A DNA stretch of 64,000 bases from Methylocystis suflitae (lineage in GTDB: Bacteria > Pseudomonadota > Alphaproteobacteria > Rhizobiales > Beijerinckiaceae): positions 1 to 64,000 of the forward strand of contig NZ_JAMRYX010000085.1 of NCBI RefSeq assembly GCF_024448135.1, written 5' to 3'. Below are positions 19,310 to 27,712 of the stretch, in pieces. The position numbers were made by a program, and so were the translations under genes. Under the pieces are notes generated by a model. That model had not been told where the DNA came from. It saw only the letters and a program-made list of their open reading frames with translations, and did no database searches. Position 1 is the stretch's first letter. Every line of letters starts with the position of its first letter.

Positions 19310-20206
19310 CTAATCGAGCATCTTCTTCAGCTCGGCGCGCAGGCCCTCCGCGACGTCCGGCCGCGCCAGGCCAAAAGCCACATTGGCCGCGAGAAAGCCA
19401 AGCTTCGAGCCCGTGTCATAGGTGCGTCCGTCGAAGCGCACGGCGTGGAAGGGCCGCGTCTTCGCAAGATGGATCATGGCGTCGGTGAGCTGAATTTCGC
19501 CGCCAGCGCCTTGTTCATGCTTTTCGAGCAGCCCGAAAATTTCCGGCTCCAGAATATAGCGACCGGAAATGATGAAGTTGCTCGGCGCCGTCCCCTGCGG
19601 CGGCTTCTCGACCATGCCGGTGATTTCGAACGTCGCGCCGTAATCCTTGCCGCGCGCGACGATGCCGTATTGATGCGTCTCTTCCGGTTTCACTTCCTCG
19701 ACCGCGATGATATTGCCGCCATGTTTTTCGTAAGCCGCGACCGCTTCTGCGAGACAGCGCGCGCTTTTGCCTCGCGCGGGAAGCGTGATCATGTCGGGCA
19801 GGAGCACCGCGAAGGGCTCGTCGCCGACGATGTCGCGCGCGCACCATACGGCGTGGCCGAGGCCAAGCGGCGCCTGCTGGCGGGTGAAGCTCGTCGCCCC
19901 CGCGGCTGGCAGGTCCGACATCAGCGCTTCATATTCCTTGGTCTTGTTGCGGCGGCGCAGCGTGTCCTCAAGCTCATAGGCCATGTCGAAGTGATCTTCG
20001 ATGACCGCCTTGCCGCGCCCGGTGACGAAAATGAAATGCTCTATTCCGGCTTCTCGCGCTTCGTCCACGACATGCTGCACGACCGGACGGTCGACGACGG
20101 TCAGCATCTCCTTCGGCACGGCCTTGGTGGCGGGCAGAAAGCGCGTGCCGAGACCGGCGACGGGGAAAACAGCCTTGCGAATGCGTTTGCTCATGGATGG
20201 GCCCAT
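19310..20206 (-). CDS. galU: UTP-glucose-1-phosphate uridylyltransferase
   Basis: This enzyme makes UDP-glucose from UTP and glucose-1-phosphate for exopolysaccharide, LPS and trehalose synthesis. It is 298 residues, as usual. The nucleotide-binding signature AVFPVAGLGTRFLPATKAVPKEML is present, and AGIEHFIFVTGRGK and VEKPPQGTAPSNF match the family. A second ATG at 20194 (MSKRIRKAVFP) is an equally plausible start. It is divergent from galE across a 205-base spacer, and the two enzymes act in succession on UDP-glucose. Confidence 0.95.
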   Translation of the reverse strand: MGPSMSKRIRKAVFPVAGLGTRFLPATKAVPKEMLTVVDRPVVQHVVDEAREAGIEHFIFVTGRGKAVIEDHFDMAYELEDTLRRRNKTKEYEALMSDLPAAGATSFTRQQAPLGLGHAVWCARDIVGDEPFAVLLPDMITLPARGKSARCLAEAVAAYEKHGGNIIAVEEVKPEETHQYGIVARGKDYGATFEITGMVEKPPQGTAPSNFIISGRYILEPEIFGLLEKHEQGAGGEIQLTDAMIHLAKTRPFHAVRFDGRTYDTGSKLGFLAANVAFGLARPDVAEGLRAELKKMLD

Positions 20207-20411
20207 TGAGAGATGAGACGACGAAGGGGTGATAGCGGCGAATTGTTCCGGAATCGACTCGCCGCGTGACCGAGGGAAGCGTCTTCAAGCCGGGCCGCTT
20301 AGCACGATTTGGCTGGATCGTAGAGTTCGCGACACGAACGGCGCAAAAGACTTGAGGCGTTCAGGCCTGCGGCGTTAACATCAGTCGAAGATACAAGAGG
20401 AAGATTGCGGC

Positions 20412-21419
20412 ATGACGGTTCTGGTTACGGGCGGCGCAGGTTATATCGGCAGTCATACGGTTCTCGAACTGCTCGACGCCGGTGAACCTCCGCCGGTCGT
20501 GCTCGACGATCTCTCGACCGGCTTCCGCTGGTCGGTTCCCGAGGGGACGCCGCTCGTGGTCGGCGATTTCGGCGACGCGGATCTCGTCGCGGATTTGATC
20601 GAGCGCCATGCCATTGATGAGATCATCCATTTCGCCGCAAAGATCGTCGTTCCCGATTCCGTCGCCGATCCTCTCGGCTATTATCTCAACAATACGGCGA
20701 AAGCGCGCGCGCTACTCGCGACGTCGGTGGCGCATCGCGTCAAACGCTTCATCTTTTCTTCGACCGCCGCCGTCTACGGCGATCCTCTGCATAATCCTGT
20801 AACCGAGGAAGAGCCGCTCAAGCCGGTTTCGCCCTATGGGCGATCGAAGCTCATGGTCGAATGGATGCTGGAGGATACGGCGCGCGCGCACGGCCTTGCC
20901 TATGTCGCCCTGCGCTATTTCAACGTCGCCGGCGCGGATCCCAAGGGCCGCTCGGGGCAATCCACGCCGAACGCCACACATCTCATCAAGGTCGCCGTTC
21001 AGACGGCGCTCGGCCTGCGTCCAAAAATGCAGGTCTTCGGCGACGATTACCCGACGCCCGACGGCACCTGCGTGCGCGACTATATCCAAGTCACCGATCT
21101 CTCGCGCGCCCATCTCGACGCCTTGCGCTATTTGCGGGGCGGCGGCGCCCCGCTCGTCGCCAATTGCGGCTATGAACGCGGCTTTTCCGTTCTCGAAGTG
21201 ATCGAATCGGTGAAGCGGGTTTCGGGCGTTGATTTCGACGTCGAGATCTCCCCGCGCCGTCCAGGCGACCCTGCCGCGATCGTCGCGGCGAACGAACGAA
21301 TCCGCCGGACGCTCGGTTGGACGCCGCAGCATGACAACCTCGACGAAATCGTTCGCCAGGCTCTGGAGTGGGAAAAACGCCTGATGGCGCGCGGCGCGCT
21401 GATGGCGCGCGGCGGCTGA
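20412..21419 (+). CDS. galE: UDP-glucose 4-epimerase
   Basis: This 335-residue extended short-chain dehydrogenase interconverts UDP-glucose and UDP-galactose. It has the Rossmann NAD motif TGGAGYIGSHTVLEL, the catalytic Ser/Tyr/Lys set (SSTAAVYG and YGRSKLMVEWML), and RYFNVAGADP, which is diagnostic of GalE. It is paired divergently with galU. The C-terminus ends in a short direct repeat (LMARGALMARGG), a small tandem duplication of LMARGA/G codons. Confidence 0.95.
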   Translation: MTVLVTGGAGYIGSHTVLELLDAGEPPPVVLDDLSTGFRWSVPEGTPLVVGDFGDADLVADLIERHAIDEIIHFAAKIVVPDSVADPLGYYLNNTAKARALLATSVAHRVKRFIFSSTAAVYGDPLHNPVTEEEPLKPVSPYGRSKLMVEWMLEDTARAHGLAYVALRYFNVAGADPKGRSGQSTPNATHLIKVAVQTALGLRPKMQVFGDDYPTPDGTCVRDYIQVTDLSRAHLDALRYLRGGGAPLVANCGYERGFSVLEVIESVKRVSGVDFDVEISPRRPGDPAAIVAANERIRRTLGWTPQHDNLDEIVRQALEWEKRLMARGALMARGG

Positions 21420-21428
21420 TGCGTCCAT

Positions 21429-21656
21429 TAAACGCTTAAGCTGCTTACGCTCCTCGCGGCCATGCAGCATTTGCAGTCTCTGGAGCAGAGCGGGCTTCTG
21501 ACAAGCCGAACGACAGGGCGCATGCGCACATGCCGCATACAGCCAAAAAGATTCGACGCCGCCCAGGCGTGGCTCGCGCGGCAACGCGCACACTGGGAGG
21601 CGCGCTTCGATCCTTTGGACGCGTTCCTGGAGAAAGGCGAGGAGAAGGATGAGTGA
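21429..21656 (+). pseudogene. ArsR-family regulator remnant
   Basis: Only the C-terminal half of an ArsR winged-helix regulator remains. The open frame from the ATG at 21462 reads MQHLQSLEQSGLLTSRTTGR, which is the recognition helix and wing of the family. An in-frame stop lies just upstream (near 21435), and the first 35-40 residues with helices 1-3 are absent because galE ends at 21419. It overlaps the start of the SRPBCC gene, the normal order for ArsR-SRPBCC pairs. This looks like a deletion remnant that may retain a role in translation of the next gene. It probably cannot bind DNA as a normal dimer. Confidence 0.65.
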
Positions 21657-22116
21657 GAAAAAACTCGATCTTGAAATTTCGCGCTTCGTGGCCGCACCCC
21701 GTGAGCGTGTTTGGAGGGCTTGGGCCGACCCTGCGTTATTGAAAGAATGGTGGTGCCCGCGACCCTGGACAACCGAAGTCCGCGCCTTTGATTTTCATCC
21801 GGGCGGCGCCTTCCACACGTTCCTGAGAGGGCCGGATGGGGGAGAAAGCGACAATCCGGGCTGCTTTCTCGACATCGCGCCGCAGGAGCGCATCGTCCTG
21901 ACGTCAATGCTGCTTGGCGGCCGGCGTCCGGCGTCGCCATGGCTCGCATTCACCGCGATCCTGACCATGGCCGACGAGGGCCCCGGCACGCGCTATGTCG
22001 CGCGCGTCATGCACAAGGACGACGCCGAATGCCGACGCCATGAAGAGATGGGATTCTATGATGGCTGGGGCGCATGCATCACGCAGCTCGAGGAAGTGGC
22101 GCGGAATATTTCCTGA
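21649..22116 (+). CDS. SRPBCC (AHSA1-like) domain protein
   Basis: This is a 155-residue protein of the SRPBCC/AHSA1 family, a helix-grip fold with a hydrophobic ligand pocket. The family start is clear: ISRFVAAPRERVWRAWADPALLKEWWCPRPW. GARYVARVMHKDDAECRRHEEMGFYDGW-type sequence near the C-terminus is also typical. The ligand is unknown. Such genes usually sit behind an intact ArsR repressor; here the regulator is truncated, so expression may be unregulated or tied to galE. Confidence 0.85.
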   Translation: MSEKKLDLEISRFVAAPRERVWRAWADPALLKEWWCPRPWTTEVRAFDFHPGGAFHTFLRGPDGGESDNPGCFLDIAPQERIVLTSMLLGGRRPASPWLAFTAILTMADEGPGTRYVARVMHKDDAECRRHEEMGFYDGWGACITQLEEVARNIS

Positions 22117-22201
22117 GGAAGAAATGAGTCCTCTGGCGTTGGCCGGAGGGCGCATGGCGTCTTTTTTCTCCGACGCGCTCTATGCTAGAGAGGGGCGACG
22201 C

Positions 22202-22278
22202 GGTCCCGTAGCTCAGCAGGATAGAGCAGCGGTTTCCTAAACCGAAGGTCAGGGGTTCGAATCCCTTCGGGACCGCCA
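22202..22278 (+). tRNA. tRNA-Arg (anticodon CCT)
   Basis: This 77-base cloverleaf has the acceptor stem GGTCCCG/CGGGACC, D-arm GCTCAGCAGGATAGAGC, anticodon loop TTCCTAA, T-arm GGGTTCGAATCCC, and an encoded CCA. It reads AGG codons, a rare arginine codon in high-GC genomes. Confidence 0.97.
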
Positions 22279-22288
22279 GAAGCGCGCC

Positions 22289-23077
22289 TCAGCGCGCCTC
22301 CGGGAAGGTCGCCAGCACCGCTTCAAGCGGCCCTGAATCGACCGTCATGCCGCCGTTAAATGGATTATCCATCGCGGCGATCAGAAAGATCACCGAGCCG
22401 AGAAACAGCGCCATCGCGCCGCTCAAGATCAAATGGACATGGAGCTCCATGTCAAAGATGCATATCAGGCCAAGCAACAAAAAACCGCCGAGACAGACCA
22501 CCAGCCACAGCTCCTTTGGAATGCCATTCGCGCCGGCGGCGATGAGATAGCGGCGATGTTCGACAAGCGTGTTCAGGCGACTGAACGTCTCGGTCTGAAC
22601 GATTTCCTCGCTTTTCAGCTTGGCTTGAAAACTCATCACCTGCGCGAAGAGCGCCGTCAATCCAGGCGAACGTGAATGGGGGTCCTGAGGAACATTGGCT
22701 GGCGGATGGACAGCGTCGATCGCCTCGCGCGCATAGTTGCGCAGATCGTCCTGAAGCTCGCTCCGCGTCGGCTGTGGAAAGCCGTCGAAATCTCGGTGAA
22801 GCGTGGCGATCGTCAACGCCTCCTTAGAGATGATGTCCTGAACGTTAGAAAAATCCTGATAGGCCTCGACCGCGAGCAATCCCAACAAAATTCCGTAAAG
22901 CGTCGAAAAGGCGGCCAACGTCAACCCGATCATTTCATTGGCGTTGCGACGCCCATGCACCCACCGATGCGCGAGCCGATTGAAAAGAAAAACGCCGAGC
23001 CACGTTACGGCGACCGAGCCGAGGCAGAACAGAGCGGCCATTTGCGGGACGGACAAACTTTTAAACGACTGCGGCAC
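22289..23077 (-). CDS. DUF4239-like membrane protein
   Basis: This is a membrane protein of about 262 residues resembling the DUF4239 (bestrophin-like) family. A GTG start at 23077 is preferred because GGAGG lies five bases upstream. An in-frame ATG at 23101 has no ribosome site and would place that motif inside the coding region. Two N-terminal helices (MAALFCLGSVAVTWLGVFLF and TLAAFSTLYGILLGLLAV) and two C-terminal helices flank a soluble helical segment of about 110 residues. No biochemical role is established for the family. It sits directly after tRNA-Arg, which it faces. Confidence 0.75.
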   Translation of the reverse strand: MPQSFKSLSVPQMAALFCLGSVAVTWLGVFLFNRLAHRWVHGRRNANEMIGLTLAAFSTLYGILLGLLAVEAYQDFSNVQDIISKEALTIATLHRDFDGFPQPTRSELQDDLRNYAREAIDAVHPPANVPQDPHSRSPGLTALFAQVMSFQAKLKSEEIVQTETFSRLNTLVEHRRYLIAAGANGIPKELWLVVCLGGFLLLGLICIFDMELHVHLILSGAMALFLGSVIFLIAAMDNPFNGGMTVDSGPLEAVLATFPEAR

Positions 23078-23134
23078 CGGCGCCTCCTTTTTCGGCGGCA
23101 TTAGGAGACGACCGCGTCAGCATTGTCAAAAGGC

Positions 23135-23335
23135 TCATCGATTAAAAAGCCACAACAGCAGACTAATGACGACGCTCAAAATGAGCGACGTGGCGAGCGG
23201 GAAATAGAATTTAACATTGCCACGCTCGACGACGATATCGCCCGGCAGGCGCCCAAGGCCAAATCTCTCGCCGACCATCCACAGAAGGCCGAACCCGACC
23301 ATGACGAGCCCTGCAATGATGAGAAACTTGGCCAT
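23135..23335 (-). CDS. DUF2905 family small membrane protein
   Basis: This is a 66-residue protein with two transmembrane helices. Between them is the family signature GRLPGDIVVERGNVKFYFPLATSL, which identifies DUF2905. Function is unknown. Its length and layout are typical of the family. It reads in the same direction as the DUF4239-like gene and may be transcribed with it. Confidence 0.85.
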   Translation of the reverse strand: MAKFLIIAGLVMVGFGLLWMVGERFGLGRLPGDIVVERGNVKFYFPLATSLILSVVISLLLWLFNR

Positions 23336-23707
23336 AGGGTCAGCCTTTGATCACGTTCCCGATCGGTGATGTCCATCCTCATTGCTACTTCGCGCGTTTT
23401 GAGAAAATCGCCAGCAGCGCCGGGGCGTTGTCCACCCTTGCCGTTTCAGGTGACACATTGTCGCAAAGCCAGGAATCTCAGCGCGCTGCGCTTGACCAGG
23501 CGCGTCGTCGACGTGTAGGTGCCGGCGAATGGTTCGACGTCATTGCATCGCCTGCGGCGAACGGACGCAATCGAACTGACGGCGCATGGCGCGGCTCTTG
23601 CGGGAACCTGTTCGAGACGTAAGCCGCGCGACGCTCTGCAAAGCAACCGTCCCACTGAATGGATCGCTCCTGATGCGATCGCCGGCGCGCAGCGTTTGCG
23701 TGCGACT
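23336..23707. other. Intergenic stretch, no convincing gene
   Basis: Open frames exist on both strands here but none has recognisable family sequence, a good ribosome site or a clear coding bias. I see no tRNA, no strong terminator and no repeat. Confidence 0.5.
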
Positions 23708-23830
23708 ATGAGGGTTTTCATGAGGCCTGATCACATTTATCTCGCCATGACCATGGTCAAGCACAGCACGCTGGCCGCCGCTTGCATCTATGCGTTCAAG
23801 ATCGTCTCGTTTTTCGTCAAGACGCTATAG
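23708..23830 (+). CDS. Possible 40-residue membrane peptide
   Basis: This short frame (MRVFMRPDHIYLAMTMVKHS...FFVKTL) has a hydrophobic helix in its second half. It sits in a stretch that otherwise lacks genes. A second ATG is four codons in. No clear ribosome site is visible, and the sequence matches no family I know. It could be chance. Confidence 0.25.
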   Translation: MRVFMRPDHIYLAMTMVKHSTLAAACIYAFKIVSFFVKTL

Positions 23831-23909
23831 TTTCGCGCGCCGTTGCGCCGGCGCCGCGCTTCGCGCATAAACCTCGCCACGCATCGATGCGACGGAAGGG
23901 CGCAGGTTC

Positions 23910-24593
23910 ATGGCGGCGATTGATGGTCCAAGAGTGCAGGCGCGTTCCGGCAAGCCAAAGCAGCTCGTCGTTTTTCTTCACGGCTACGGCGCCGACGGCG
24001 CTGATCTCATCGAGATCGGCCGCCAATGGCGCGCCTTCCTTCCCGACGCCGATTTCGTCGCGCCGCATGCGCCCGACCGATGCGCCGCATCGCCGACCGG
24101 ACGACAATGGTTTCCGCTCACCATGCGCGATCCCGAAGAGCGTTGGCGCGGCTGCGTGGCGGCGCGGCCGACGCTCGACGCCTTTCTGGACGCCGAACTC
24201 GCTAAGCGCGGATTTGACGATCGCGCGCTGGCGCTGGTCGGATTCAGCCAGGGCACGATGATGGCGCTCCATACGGGTCTGCGCCGCAAGCGCGCGCCGC
24301 GCGCGATTCTCGGCTATTCAGGAATCTATGTGCTCGGGCCGGCGCAGGCGGACGAAGCGCCGCTGGCCTATGAGAAACCACCGGCCGTCCTTTTGGCTCA
24401 CGGCGAAGAAGACGAAATGATCCCGGTCGAGGCGCTGCTCATGTCCGCCAATGCGCTCGCCGACTCCGGCGTGCCGACCCAATGGCACCTCTCGGCGCGG
24501 CTCGGCCACGGGATCGACGAAACCGGATTGATCCACGGCGCCCTGTTCCTGGCGCAGTCCTTCGGCGTCGCCGTCGAACTTCGCCGACGGTGA
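23910..24593 (+). CDS. Phospholipase/carboxylesterase family hydrolase
   Basis: This is a 227-residue alpha/beta hydrolase of the phospholipase/carboxylesterase (Abhydrolase_2) family. The oxyanion segment is VVFLHGYGADGADLIE. The nucleophile elbow is LVGFSQGTMMAL, with Ser in Gly-Phe-Ser-Gln-Gly. The acid lies in the HGEEDEMIPVE segment, and the catalytic His is in RLGHGIDE. It is cytoplasmic, with no signal peptide. The substrate is unknown, and relatives hydrolyse short-chain esters or lysophospholipids. Confidence 0.9.
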   Translation: MAAIDGPRVQARSGKPKQLVVFLHGYGADGADLIEIGRQWRAFLPDADFVAPHAPDRCAASPTGRQWFPLTMRDPEERWRGCVAARPTLDAFLDAELAKRGFDDRALALVGFSQGTMMALHTGLRRKRAPRAILGYSGIYVLGPAQADEAPLAYEKPPAVLLAHGEEDEMIPVEALLMSANALADSGVPTQWHLSARLGHGIDETGLIHGALFLAQSFGVAVELRRR

Positions 24594-24691
24594 CGCGCGA
24601 AATTATCGGGCGTGAAGACGATTTTGCCGACGATCGCAATTGTCGCCCCGTCGCATAGGCGTGCGACGGCTCGGCGTTTTGGCGCAACGCT

Positions 24692-25438
24692 CTAACTTAT
24701 TCCTTCCAGCCCCGCCTCGGCGCCGGCCGGCTCCATCGCCGGCTCAAGTTCGATCGGCAGGCGACGCACGGCGCGGCGCATAACCGGGCGATAGAGCTGC
24801 TTCGTCGCCTCGACGATATGCACGCCGCCGCCGGGCAGCGAGAAGCGGCCGGCGATACGCTCAAAGGCCGGCGCCGAGCGCAGCAGCGAAGCGCGCTGGA
24901 ACGGCGGCACATAAAGCGCCTCGTCCCAATAGAGCGGCAGAAACTGCGCCGCCTGCAACAATTGTTGCAGCTGGCCGCGCGAATAGGGGTGGCCCTGTCC
25001 AAAGGGCGTCGTGTCGACGCGCGCCCAAAGCCCCGTGCGGCTCGGCGCGACGATCAGCACCCGGCCGCCCGGCGCGAGAATACGCCAGACCTCTTCGAGG
25101 AGATCATGCGGGTGTTCGTCGGTCTCGAGCGCATGCACGATCAGGATGCGATCCATGCTGGCGTCGGGCAGCGGCGTCATCGACGGCTCCACCAGAGCTG
25201 AGGCGGAGCGTCCGTCGACCGGCCAATGGACGACGCCCTGGGTGGCCGGCATAAAGGCAAGAACCCGCTGCGCTTTCTCGCGAAAATCGTCGAGATAGGG
25301 GGTCGCGTAGCCAAGGCCGAGCACGCGCAGGCCGGCGTGGTCCTGCCAGCGCGCGCGCACCAGTCGCGACACAAGGCGGCGGGCGACCCCGCCCAACGCG
25401 GTATCGTAAAAAGCGCGCAATTCGACAACGTCGAGCAT
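24692..25438 (-). CDS. Class I SAM-dependent methyltransferase
   Basis: This is a 248-residue methyltransferase with a Rossmann core: RVLGLGYATPYL is motif I, MDRILIVHALETDEHPHDLLEEVWRILAPGGRVLIVAP covers motifs II-III. The start at 25438 is taken because family sequence begins at MLDVVELRAFY. The frame is open upstream to 25591 but overlaps the divergent glyoxalase promoter. The substrate is unknown. In alphaproteobacteria this gene is often next to gloB, as here, with the two divergently transcribed. Confidence 0.88.
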   Translation of the reverse strand: MLDVVELRAFYDTALGGVARRLVSRLVRARWQDHAGLRVLGLGYATPYLDDFREKAQRVLAFMPATQGVVHWPVDGRSASALVEPSMTPLPDASMDRILIVHALETDEHPHDLLEEVWRILAPGGRVLIVAPSRTGLWARVDTTPFGQGHPYSRGQLQQLLQAAQFLPLYWDEALYVPPFQRASLLRSAPAFERIAGRFSLPGGGVHIVEATKQLYRPVMRRAVRRLPIELEPAMEPAGAEAGLEGIS

Positions 25439-25556
25439 GGCGCGGATCATCGGCGCAATCGAGCAATGGCGCAAGGCGCTGCAATCGTTCGCACGTCGCA
25501 GTCGCGTTTTTTGGCGAAGCGCGTTTATGGTAGGGACCGCTCGAGGAGACAGCCTG

Positions 25557-26333
25557 ATGGCATTGGAAGTCGCGCAGTTCATCTGCCTCAACGATAATTT
25601 CGGCTTGCTCGCTCATGAGCCGGAGCTCGGCGCGACCGCGAGCGTCGACGCGCCCGACGGCGAAGCGATCGCCAATGAGGCCGAGCGACGCGGCTGGCCG
25701 CTGACGCATTTGCTTTTGACCCATCACCATGCTGATCACATTCAGGGAACGCAGACGCTCAAGGCGCGCTTTCCGCGCATGAAGGTCATCGGCGCCGCCA
25801 AGGACGCGCACCGCCTCCCGCCGCTCGATCGCGCGGTTTCGGAAGGCGATATCGTGGAAGTCGGCGAGGCGCGCGCGCGCGTCATTGAAACGCCGGGCCA
25901 TACGCTTGGACACATCGCCTATTATTTCGGCGACGATGAAATTGTGTTTGTTGGCGACACGCTGTTCTCGCTCGGCTGCGGCCGCGTTTTCGAGGGCACC
26001 ATGGACATGATGCATCTCACGCTCGAAGCGCTCGCCAATCTGCCCGGCGAAACGCGCGTCTACTGCGGCCATGAATATACGCAGGCCAACGCCAAATTCG
26101 CGCTCACCGTCGATCCGGAGAACTCAGTGTTGCGCGAGCGGGCGCGGACCGTCGCGGATCTGCGCAAGGAGGGGAAATTCACCCTGCCGACGACGATCGC
26201 GCTCGAAAACGCCACCAACCCCTTTCTGCGGGTCGAGGACCCGAGCGTGAAGGCCGCGATGGGCATGAAGGGCGCCGATTCTTTCGCCGTCTTCGCGGCG
26301 ATGCGCGAACGCAAGAACAGCTTCGCCGCATGA
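25557..26333 (+). CDS. gloB: Hydroxyacylglutathione hydrolase (glyoxalase II)
   Basis: This enzyme hydrolyses S-lactoylglutathione to lactate and glutathione, ending methylglyoxal detoxification. It is a 258-residue metallo-beta-lactamase-fold protein. The binuclear metal motif is LLTHHHADHIQGT, with ETPGHTLGHIAYYF and VYCGHEYTQANAKF supplying the other ligands. The C-terminal glutathione-binding domain ends in NPFLRVEDPSVKAAM. The start at 25557 has GGAG upstream and begins at the family N-terminus; the frame is open to 25437. It overlaps the cupin gene by four bases. Confidence 0.94.
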   Translation: MALEVAQFICLNDNFGLLAHEPELGATASVDAPDGEAIANEAERRGWPLTHLLLTHHHADHIQGTQTLKARFPRMKVIGAAKDAHRLPPLDRAVSEGDIVEVGEARARVIETPGHTLGHIAYYFGDDEIVFVGDTLFSLGCGRVFEGTMDMMHLTLEALANLPGETRVYCGHEYTQANAKFALTVDPENSVLRERARTVADLRKEGKFTLPTTIALENATNPFLRVEDPSVKAAMGMKGADSFAVFAAMRERKNSFAA

Positions 26334-26785
26334 CCAACGGGCTTTCGACGCAGGAGGTCGTGCGGCTTCTCGACCTCTCGCCCCATCCCGAGGGCGGCTT
26401 TTATCGGCAGACCTTTCGCGATTTATTGCCGGTCGGCGGCGCCCGCGCCGCCTCGACGGCGATCTACTATCTGCTCCCGGGCGGCGAAATATCCCACTGG
26501 CATCGGGTCGACGCCGCCGAAGTCTGGCACTTTTACGCCGGCGCGGCGCTGGAGCTTAAGATCGCGGCGCAGGGCGCCCCCACCGAAGTCCTGCGCCTGG
26601 GCGCCGGGCTCGCGGCGGGCGAGCGGCCGCAAGCCGTGGTCCCCGCAGGCGTTTGGCAGTCGGCGAGGAGCCTCGGCCAGGGGGCGAGCGAATGGACCCT
26701 CGTCGGCTGCACGGTCGCGCCGGGCTTCGAATTCGCCGGCTTCGAGCTGGCGCCGGCGGACTTCGCGCCCGACTCTTTGCCTTGA
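26330..26785 (+). CDS. Cupin, DUF985 family
   Basis: This is a 151-residue cupin of the DUF985 family. LLDLSPHPEGGFYRQTF at the N-terminus and HWHRVDAAEVWHFYAG in the barrel are diagnostic, and the histidines would bind a metal. The reaction is unknown. The start overlaps the gloB stop (ATGA), which implies coupled translation and perhaps a role in aldehyde or sugar metabolism; that last point is only inferred from context. Confidence 0.88.
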   Translation: MTNGLSTQEVVRLLDLSPHPEGGFYRQTFRDLLPVGGARAASTAIYYLLPGGEISHWHRVDAAEVWHFYAGAALELKIAAQGAPTEVLRLGAGLAAGERPQAVVPAGVWQSARSLGQGASEWTLVGCTVAPGFEFAGFELAPADFAPDSLP

Positions 26786-26875
26786 ACGCAAGGGCTTTTC
26801 AGCCCATCGGGGGCTTTGACCGACCCGGCGGATAGTGTATCGGGTCGCAGACAATAAAAATGAGGAAATGTCCGA

Positions 26876-27712
26876 ATGTGTTGGAGTGGAGAGGCGTCAG
26901 CGGTGTTGGCGACGGCGGGGATCGCCGGCGCGGCCTATTCGGCGCTCAAAAAGGACCCCGAACCGCTCGCCCTCTGGGTCTGCCTTCTCTACTTCGCCAG
27001 CATGGAGTCGCTTCAGGCGGTCGCCTACTCGGTCTTGAACCAGTGCGACTCGCCGCTCAATCAATTGATGACCATGTTTGGTTATCTCCACATAACATTC
27101 CAGCCCTTCTTCATTAACGCCGTCGCGCTCTATTTCATGCCCAAGGACAGCGCCCGCATCGTCGCGCCCTGGGCCTATTTCGGCTGCTTCGTCGCGGCCA
27201 TCGCCATGCTGCTCCAGCTCTATCCCTTCGCCTGGGCGGGCCACTGCGCCGCCGGACGGCCGCTGTGCGGCGACATGCTCTGCACGGTCCGCGGCGAATG
27301 GCACATCGCCTGGCTGCTGCCGACGAATGGCATTGGCAATTCCATGGTCGACAACGCCTATCTTGGGCGCGGCTATATCGAATATCCGCTGATGGCCTTC
27401 TACATCCCAGCGCTCTTCGGCAGCTGGCGCTTCATCCTGTTCTCCTGGCTTGCCGGACCGTTTCTTGCCGGCCTGACGACGAGCAACATCAATGAATGGC
27501 CGGCGGTCTGGTGCCTATTCTCGATCGGGCTCGTGCTCGCCATCATCAAGACGCCGCTGCGCTATCATCTGCATGTCGGCGACCCGTGGTGGATGATGCT
27601 GATCAAATGGTGGAAGCGGCGCAAAGCGGCGGCAAAGGCGGCCCTCGCCGCGACGGCGCCGCCGGCCGCGCCCGTCGCTCTCCTCACCGAGGTCAAAGAG
27701 CCGGCGGAGTGA
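26876..27712 (+). CDS. Polytopic membrane protein, DUF5765-like
   Basis: This is a 278-residue protein with about seven hydrophobic segments and a basic, Ala/Pro-rich C-terminal tail. The N-terminus MCWSGEASAVLATAG and internal FGYLHITFQPFFINAV match a family of unknown function seen in many proteobacteria (I believe DUF5765). Conserved Cys, His and Trp residues in the loops (HCAAGRPLCGDMLC) suggest a structural disulfide or a metal site. It has its own upstream spacer of about 90 bases. Confidence 0.75.
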   Translation: MCWSGEASAVLATAGIAGAAYSALKKDPEPLALWVCLLYFASMESLQAVAYSVLNQCDSPLNQLMTMFGYLHITFQPFFINAVALYFMPKDSARIVAPWAYFGCFVAAIAMLLQLYPFAWAGHCAAGRPLCGDMLCTVRGEWHIAWLLPTNGIGNSMVDNAYLGRGYIEYPLMAFYIPALFGSWRFILFSWLAGPFLAGLTTSNINEWPAVWCLFSIGLVLAIIKTPLRYHLHVGDPWWMMLIKWWKRRKAAAKAALAATAPPAAPVALLTEVKEPAE

